Positions 58,931-64,000 of a DNA stretch of 64,000 bases are shown here, one piece after another. The notes under the pieces were generated by a model, which searched no databases, had not been told where the DNA came from, and saw nothing but the letters and a program-made list of their open reading frames with translations. Numbering within the stretch: position 1 is the stretch's first letter; each line of letters starts with the position of its first letter. This DNA is from Stichopus chloronotus. Lineage: Eukaryota > Echinodermata > Holothuroidea > Aspidochirotida > Stichopodidae. The stretch is from NCBI GenBank assembly GCA_021234535.1, contig CM037843.1, forward strand, positions 8,492,979-8,556,978. The letters run 5' to 3'. The position numbers and the translations under genes were made by a program.

Positions 58931-61900
58931 CTGCATTTCAAGTGACATACTTAGTTGGGGGGGGGGGGGGGTGAGACAAAGATTAGTTAAATAACAATTT
59001 TGCTCATGTAAGGAGTTCATCACAAGACAGCTCACTATTCCTGAGTGACGTAGGCCTGCGCAAGCTGAAAAAATAAGTTATAGGCTCACAGTGCACTCTG
59101 CATATTTTCAAAGCGTGTACTTGTCTAGACCAAAACGATATACGCATTTGGCGCCTACTCAGACAAGACAAGACAGGCAATTTAGGTTAAGAGTAGCCAT
59201 TTATGCGATTGATACAGCAAAATGATTCAACAGCCACACCGCCGTGCATCACTCACGTTTGGGAGATTTCTTCAATTATTGACATGAATTACAACTGAAG
59301 GTCATTTCTGAAATGTGACAGCACATTTCTTATAGGTCTACGTAGCTCGTATAACCTGACCCTCAGTGTCCTTCGGACGTTCAATACATTTAAAGATATT
59401 TTTAATTTGGTATTAAACACCAATGGTGGTCAACTACACGTGGTTTCGTTAGGGTGTGTGCGTCTGTGTTGAGTTGGAGGTGGTAATTGGGAAGTTTCAA
59501 CTGATTTCTGGTTGACTTATGTAGCAGTACAAACTAGTTCTTCGCAGCGCAATATATTGTTTGTTGAACAGAACATGTGTATGTGCTTTAATAGGAGTAT
59601 TCTTTTCCCCCACGAATCTACATTTTCTACATAAAATAATTTCTCGAATCAAACTATACATGTCCTGAAGTTGATGATCTATATCGTAACATCTGGAATC
59701 TTACTACTGGCTGGAAGTCAAGTTTCTCTCTAGTTAAAACTTATTTAGTTGATATGTTTAGTATACCCATACACCACGGAAGCCTGTAATAGAGCTGTTT
59801 CATTTTTTTAAGTATCAGCCATTTCGCCACGTCAATGTGAATGTCTGATATTTGAGTTTATTAAATCCCCAGTTTTCAATTTGCGTGTATACAGTCTGGT
59901 CTGATTAAATTTATTCAACACATGTTTGATAGTTCAGGTTGTCACACAATGGTGCTTCAAATAGACATTGTTCAGGGTTCTTGTTTCCTAGACTTGTTGC
60001 TAGGTTACTTGATGGCATTCACATGCTTTCTTCTTGTTAATCAGATAAGAAAAATTCCCACATTAGACCTGCTTTAAATCTAATCTCCACCTAAATCCTA
60101 GTTAGCGTGATATTTCCGTTATTGAAGTTACAACCGACATAGCGGTCTTCGCAAATGGGAGAACGGGTAAAAACATAACCAAGAATGACGTCATATACGT
60201 GTGAATCATCAAACTGAACGCTGGAATTTTGTTTTTAAAAAAGTCTTATCTAGCAGTAAATGATTGATGACGATCCTCCCCCTTTAAATCGCTTCAAGGG
60301 ATATTGGATTTATAAATGAAGGAATAATTTTTCAATGGAGGCATTTCAAACCAATGTGAATATCTTGTTTCTAACTCAGTGTAAGTTGCGGTTTGAAGAA
60401 GGACTTCTCTCGTAAAGGAAAATTTCCAGTTGTCACAATGTTCCCAAAATGCAATGTAACAGTGGCATATTATTGCAAAAATCTTTGTTTTTCTTTGATC
60501 TTGTTTTTTGTTCGACATTGAAGATTGACAGTAATGAAAATGTGAATTGGGTATATTTGAGGTTTTTCTTAAAATATCACAGACATTAAGGCCACATCTT
60601 TTAAACATGTTTCTTTAAAGACAGTCAAGAGTATAAAGAAATACAAAGAGTATTCAAGAAGTTGTGTCTTGGTGACATCACAGATCACCAAAAGTGAAAT
60701 GAACCATTTAAAAAAGATAATTTTTAAATATCCATCACTTTCGGACGGAACATGCTACTGAGATTTTAACCAATAAAGAGAGTTTTTTATCTTAAGTGTC
60801 CAATACCTTTAACGTATCTGGTATATTTGCAAGTGAACTATGTTATGTACGTTGTATAGGCATATGCCATCAACTATACTTCTTATTGACCATTAACCAT
60901 GAAATGCAATTGTTATATTTAAACTTTGGCAGTCGTTATGTTAAAAAAGAAGACTAGAACCAATTTGTTTAAATGAACATTAATTAAAGCAGGCGGGAAA
61001 GAAAATGAGGAAAAGTTTGGCATCACTCCTAAAAAGCATAAAAACATAAAAGAAATTTACAAAGTTGTAACATTCAACCCAAAATGTGTCGATTTTTCTT
61101 CTTTGTCTTTCCTCTTCTTTTTCTTCTTCTTAATACCGATTTGCTTCCCAGACTGACCTTACACTGCAATCTCGTTAAGTGTGTAAAAGTACATGAGACA
61201 GTCTCACAGGACATTTCCTTGAAGTTCACGGGGCCTCTTTACTCCCAGTCAAATTAAACGGAAAATACAGTCACCCCAATTTGTATCAGTCTAGTTCCCT
61301 ATCCTAATTCATGGATGGCTCTAACTTTATGCAAGTTATTTGTTTACTTTGGATGCACAATAGTTTCAAATAAACTGAAAGATGCTTGTAAGGTGTAAGA
61401 GAGGAGATTTGTAAGATTTAGCCAATGCTTCAGAATAAAGTTGGGGCGACTGCTTCTTCCCTTTCAGCTTCCTGAACTTCCCTCCGACTTGGAATAAAAG
61501 ACACAACGAGAAACGGGAACAAATGAACCGGCATTCGGTGCACTCGAGGGCCACTAAAGTCCACTCCTTCCCAAATTCCCAAATTTGCAGAGAGGGATTT
61601 GTCCTCTGTAATCATCGGCAACTACAAACATTGCCTTATAGGTTTCTGAAGGGATGGGTTAAGGTAAACATTTTCTAGAAACCAGAAAGTAGTCAGAAAA
61701 TCATATTTTTCCTTCGAAAAAGACCCAAAACGCTCTGTAATGTATGTTGTCCACATTACGTGCATTTGTCCCCAACACACACGTCTACCCCATCCTGCGG
61801 TAGAGCATTCTTTATCTGTAACTCATTTCATATCCCCTCAACCCTTCGGAGCGTGGCTTGGCCACTGATTTGGTAGAGAGTGCAGTAGTCTACCTCAGTT

Positions 61901-63409
61901 ACATAACTTCATTTGTGTGTGGTGAAAAAAAGTTACCGTTTACGGCTCAATGTACTAACCCTATCCAATAAAAAGCAGGAAGCCATTTTCAAATAATGAC
62001 ATATTTAATCTTCAAAGTTATCATTTTTCGTCTGCTCTTGTTTTGGCATGACGTAAAAGAGGGCCACAGAAACGGAAATAAGTGGCTGTAAAAAAGTTTA
62101 TTTCTCTATATTTTTTTAAAATCAAAATCTAATAATGTATCTCCAGTGGCTTCAAACTTCGCTCGTGCCTAGTAGCCAATAAACCTATTAACAGGTGGTT
62201 AAATTCCTGAAAGGTGAAGGCAAATGTGCAATGTTAAAAGTCGTTACACAAGTTTCTTTGTGTTATCTTATACCATTTACAGGTGCATGCGTCATGTGAT
62301 GGTGTTAGATAAAAGTTTTCAAACTTTTAAAGGCCCTGGAACTTTCATATCAGGTCCTGGGCAGCTGTTGAAAAGTCATGGAATTCTGGAAAATGGAATG
62401 TATACGAACCGTGAGTTAATTATGGTTAGACAGAAAATATACTGCGTGATCAAACGTTTTTTGAGTACGCAAGTAGTTCAATCAAATTAAATTTCTAGTG
62501 ACCTTTGACAGGTGTAGGCCATTTTATGGAGAGGGCGCTGCTCTTCCATATTTGTTTGAACTACAGTTTACACTTTATTTGTTTTGTTCATTTTCGTGTT
62601 ATTATTTTATTTCCTCAAATGAATAGAGGTACATCAGAATAATATGATTTGTTTTTCGTTTGCTAGTTTTATTTCAGGTAAAATAGGAAATTTTATTAAA
62701 ACTGCTTGTAAATTCCTGCCAATGTGACTACTGTGTAAATTTTAAAATGGTTGCAGTAGATCTTTATGGAAACTATTAATTAATGTTTATTTCAATGAAT
62801 AATCTACAACTCCCAGTTGCCTTTCTTTCCGATGTCATCTTGCTAGGACTTACAGTTTGTAGCACTACTCCTGCATTAGGCTAAGATGACCATGCATATT
62901 CCCCATGCAGTCAAATTACAGATTGTGTTGTCTTACGTCATAAATTTATGTTTATTTGATAACGGATATCTTTTTCAAAGAGCAAAGTGTTGTTACAATT
63001 ACCATTAAGGACTAATGTGTGGGAAGTCGACAGGAAGTGTTTAATATAACTCTTCCTATATCGGTTCTGTGTAACTGCACATACCAACGTGCCGCAATAT
63101 GTCTATATAGGATTCATATATAGGAACTCAGCACAACGGGATAGTTAGAAGATAACATATACTTAAAGGTCCCTATCAGTAACCGTGACGAATTCAGTGC
63201 TGATAATGCCACGTACAGTTGTACTACATAGTTACGATTAACTATGTTATGGCTTTTTTTTTTAAATGGTCAGTGATAATAACGTACTAGCACGTTCGTG
63301 AAATCTCTCACCTCTCCCAACATGCAGACACCCTCTTTGAGAATATTAATTTTATGACTTTAAAAAGGTGGTAAAAGTTCAGACACAGGGAGTGACGAAT
63401 TAATTATGT

Positions 63410-63414
<5 letters not shown>
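58931..63414. other. AT-rich DNA, no gene recognised
   Basis: A G12 tract lies at 58959. At 59992 an acceptor (TTGTTTCCTAG) precedes 28 codons that would encode a hydrophobic stretch (LLLGYLMAFTCFLLVNQIRK) and a stop. This could be a terminal transmembrane exon but is equally likely to be chance. No other candidate stands out. Confidence 0.4.

Positions 63415-63467
<53 letters not shown>
63415..63467. repeat. (TA)n microsatellite
   Basis: An uninterrupted TA run of about 26 units. Such runs form cruciforms easily and often vary in length between individuals. Confidence 0.95.
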
Positions 63468-63469
<2 letters not shown>

Positions 63470-63474
<5 letters not shown>

Positions 63475-63735
63475 ATCACTGCACAAAATGTCAACGTAAC
63501 TGCAATGGGCAGTGACCCCCCTCTCACCAGCGGTTTTGAGGTGATTGTTACAAGGGGAAAGGACGACTATGGACCATGGGAAGGCGATTTCCGGCGATAT
63601 AGGGGTTGTTTTCATACAAAACTTTTCTAGGAACGTTCCTCGTCAACTAATGGTGGCGCGTTCCACTTAGTCTTCCCGAAGTTTTAGCAGGCGTGTACAT
63701 GGTGATGGATGCCACTTGAGCGTCCCCCTCCCCCT
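63470..63735 (-). mobile_element. hAT-like MITE family A, fragment next to the TA run
   Basis: Reverse-complemented, this aligns with 49145-49290: CTAAGTGGAACGCGCCACCA corresponds to CTAAGCGGAGCGCCACTA, AAAAGTTTTGTATG to ACAAAACTTTTGG, and ATCGCCGGAAATCGCC to GATGGCCGGAAATGGC. The element is cut off at the TA microsatellite on its left. Confidence 0.6.
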
Positions 63736-64000
63736 TCCGGCAGGTAAGAGGCACCCTCCCGACCAGTAGCAATGATAATTATTGTACGTACAGTGACTCT
63801 TACAATGAAGAGCATTGATGATCTCCGTTGGTAACGGTTTGCACTTATCCGCCAGTCATAAAAAATCGCTATTTTGACTTGCCTCATTGTGAAAGTCCAC
63901 CTAGCGAGGTCAACGTTACTTTCATTTTACAAGCGTAGAAGTACTTCCGATTGTGCACTTGAGGGTCCTTGTCAAGGGGAAAACAACTGGCAGGTCAGTG
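63736..64000. other. Window end, no feature recognised
   Basis: Moderately CpG-containing unique sequence without an open frame worth calling. Confidence 0.5.

Noticed and set aside
63406..63630. Open frames through the TA run
   Set aside because: They are a translation of (TA)n joined to hAT-like MITE sequence. The apparent protein-like part is repeat.

Overview
This window looks like a piece of an invertebrate animal nuclear genome. It is AT-rich and almost all non-coding, with short exons bounded by GT-AG splice signals, tandem satellites, microsatellites, small DNA transposons and one decayed LINE. Operons, ribosome-binding sites, rRNA, CRISPR arrays and recognisable tRNA genes are absent. 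The SPEC3/Stum-family exons, together with a repeat built on TGACCTTTGACC, suggest a marine deuterostome. An echinoderm, possibly a sea cucumber, is my best guess, but that is inference.

Region 1 to about 33.2 kb: this half is CpG-poor and full of TACTGTA/TACAGTA words. The only family I recognise is on the minus strand: two exons (13365-13572 and 11932-12102) encode the two-membrane-segment core of a SPEC3/Stum-like protein. Weaker upstream exons on the same strand (13695-13805, 29540-29581 and 33202-33216) join in compatible phases, so one gene may start near 33.2 kb and span more than 21 kb. Its last exon is unresolved. Its inferred introns hold a dimeric satellite (18.1-19.3 kb), older diverged satellites (15.2-16.9 kb), a GC-richer tandem block (28.2-28.7 kb), TGACC-type repeats (28.8-31.3 kb) and two inverted copies of one 0.43 kb MITE (10.9 and 27.6 kb).

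Region about 33.2 to 64 kb: CpG becomes clearly commoner and the TACTGTA words nearly vanish. This half is rich in hAT-like elements. One (55379-56864) has a perfect 8-bp target-site duplication, and related pieces lie near 36.0, 42.5-43.7, 48.8-49.9 and 63.5 kb. A 5'-truncated LINE reverse-transcriptase relic (41.4-42.4 kb) sits between two hAT-type ends. A 249-bp TTAA-flanked MITE at 47.4 kb has a second copy at 2.8 kb. Two possible exons of unknown extracellular proteins lie back to back near 54 kb: a plus-strand signal-peptide first exon (to 54375) and a minus-strand phase 1-1 exon of 282 bp (53755-54036).

I found no clearly new multi-gene system. The best leads are the unusual 5' structure of the SPEC3-like gene, the sharp CpG boundary at its inferred promoter, and the hAT family whose copies carry different interiors. 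All counts and alignments were made by eye.
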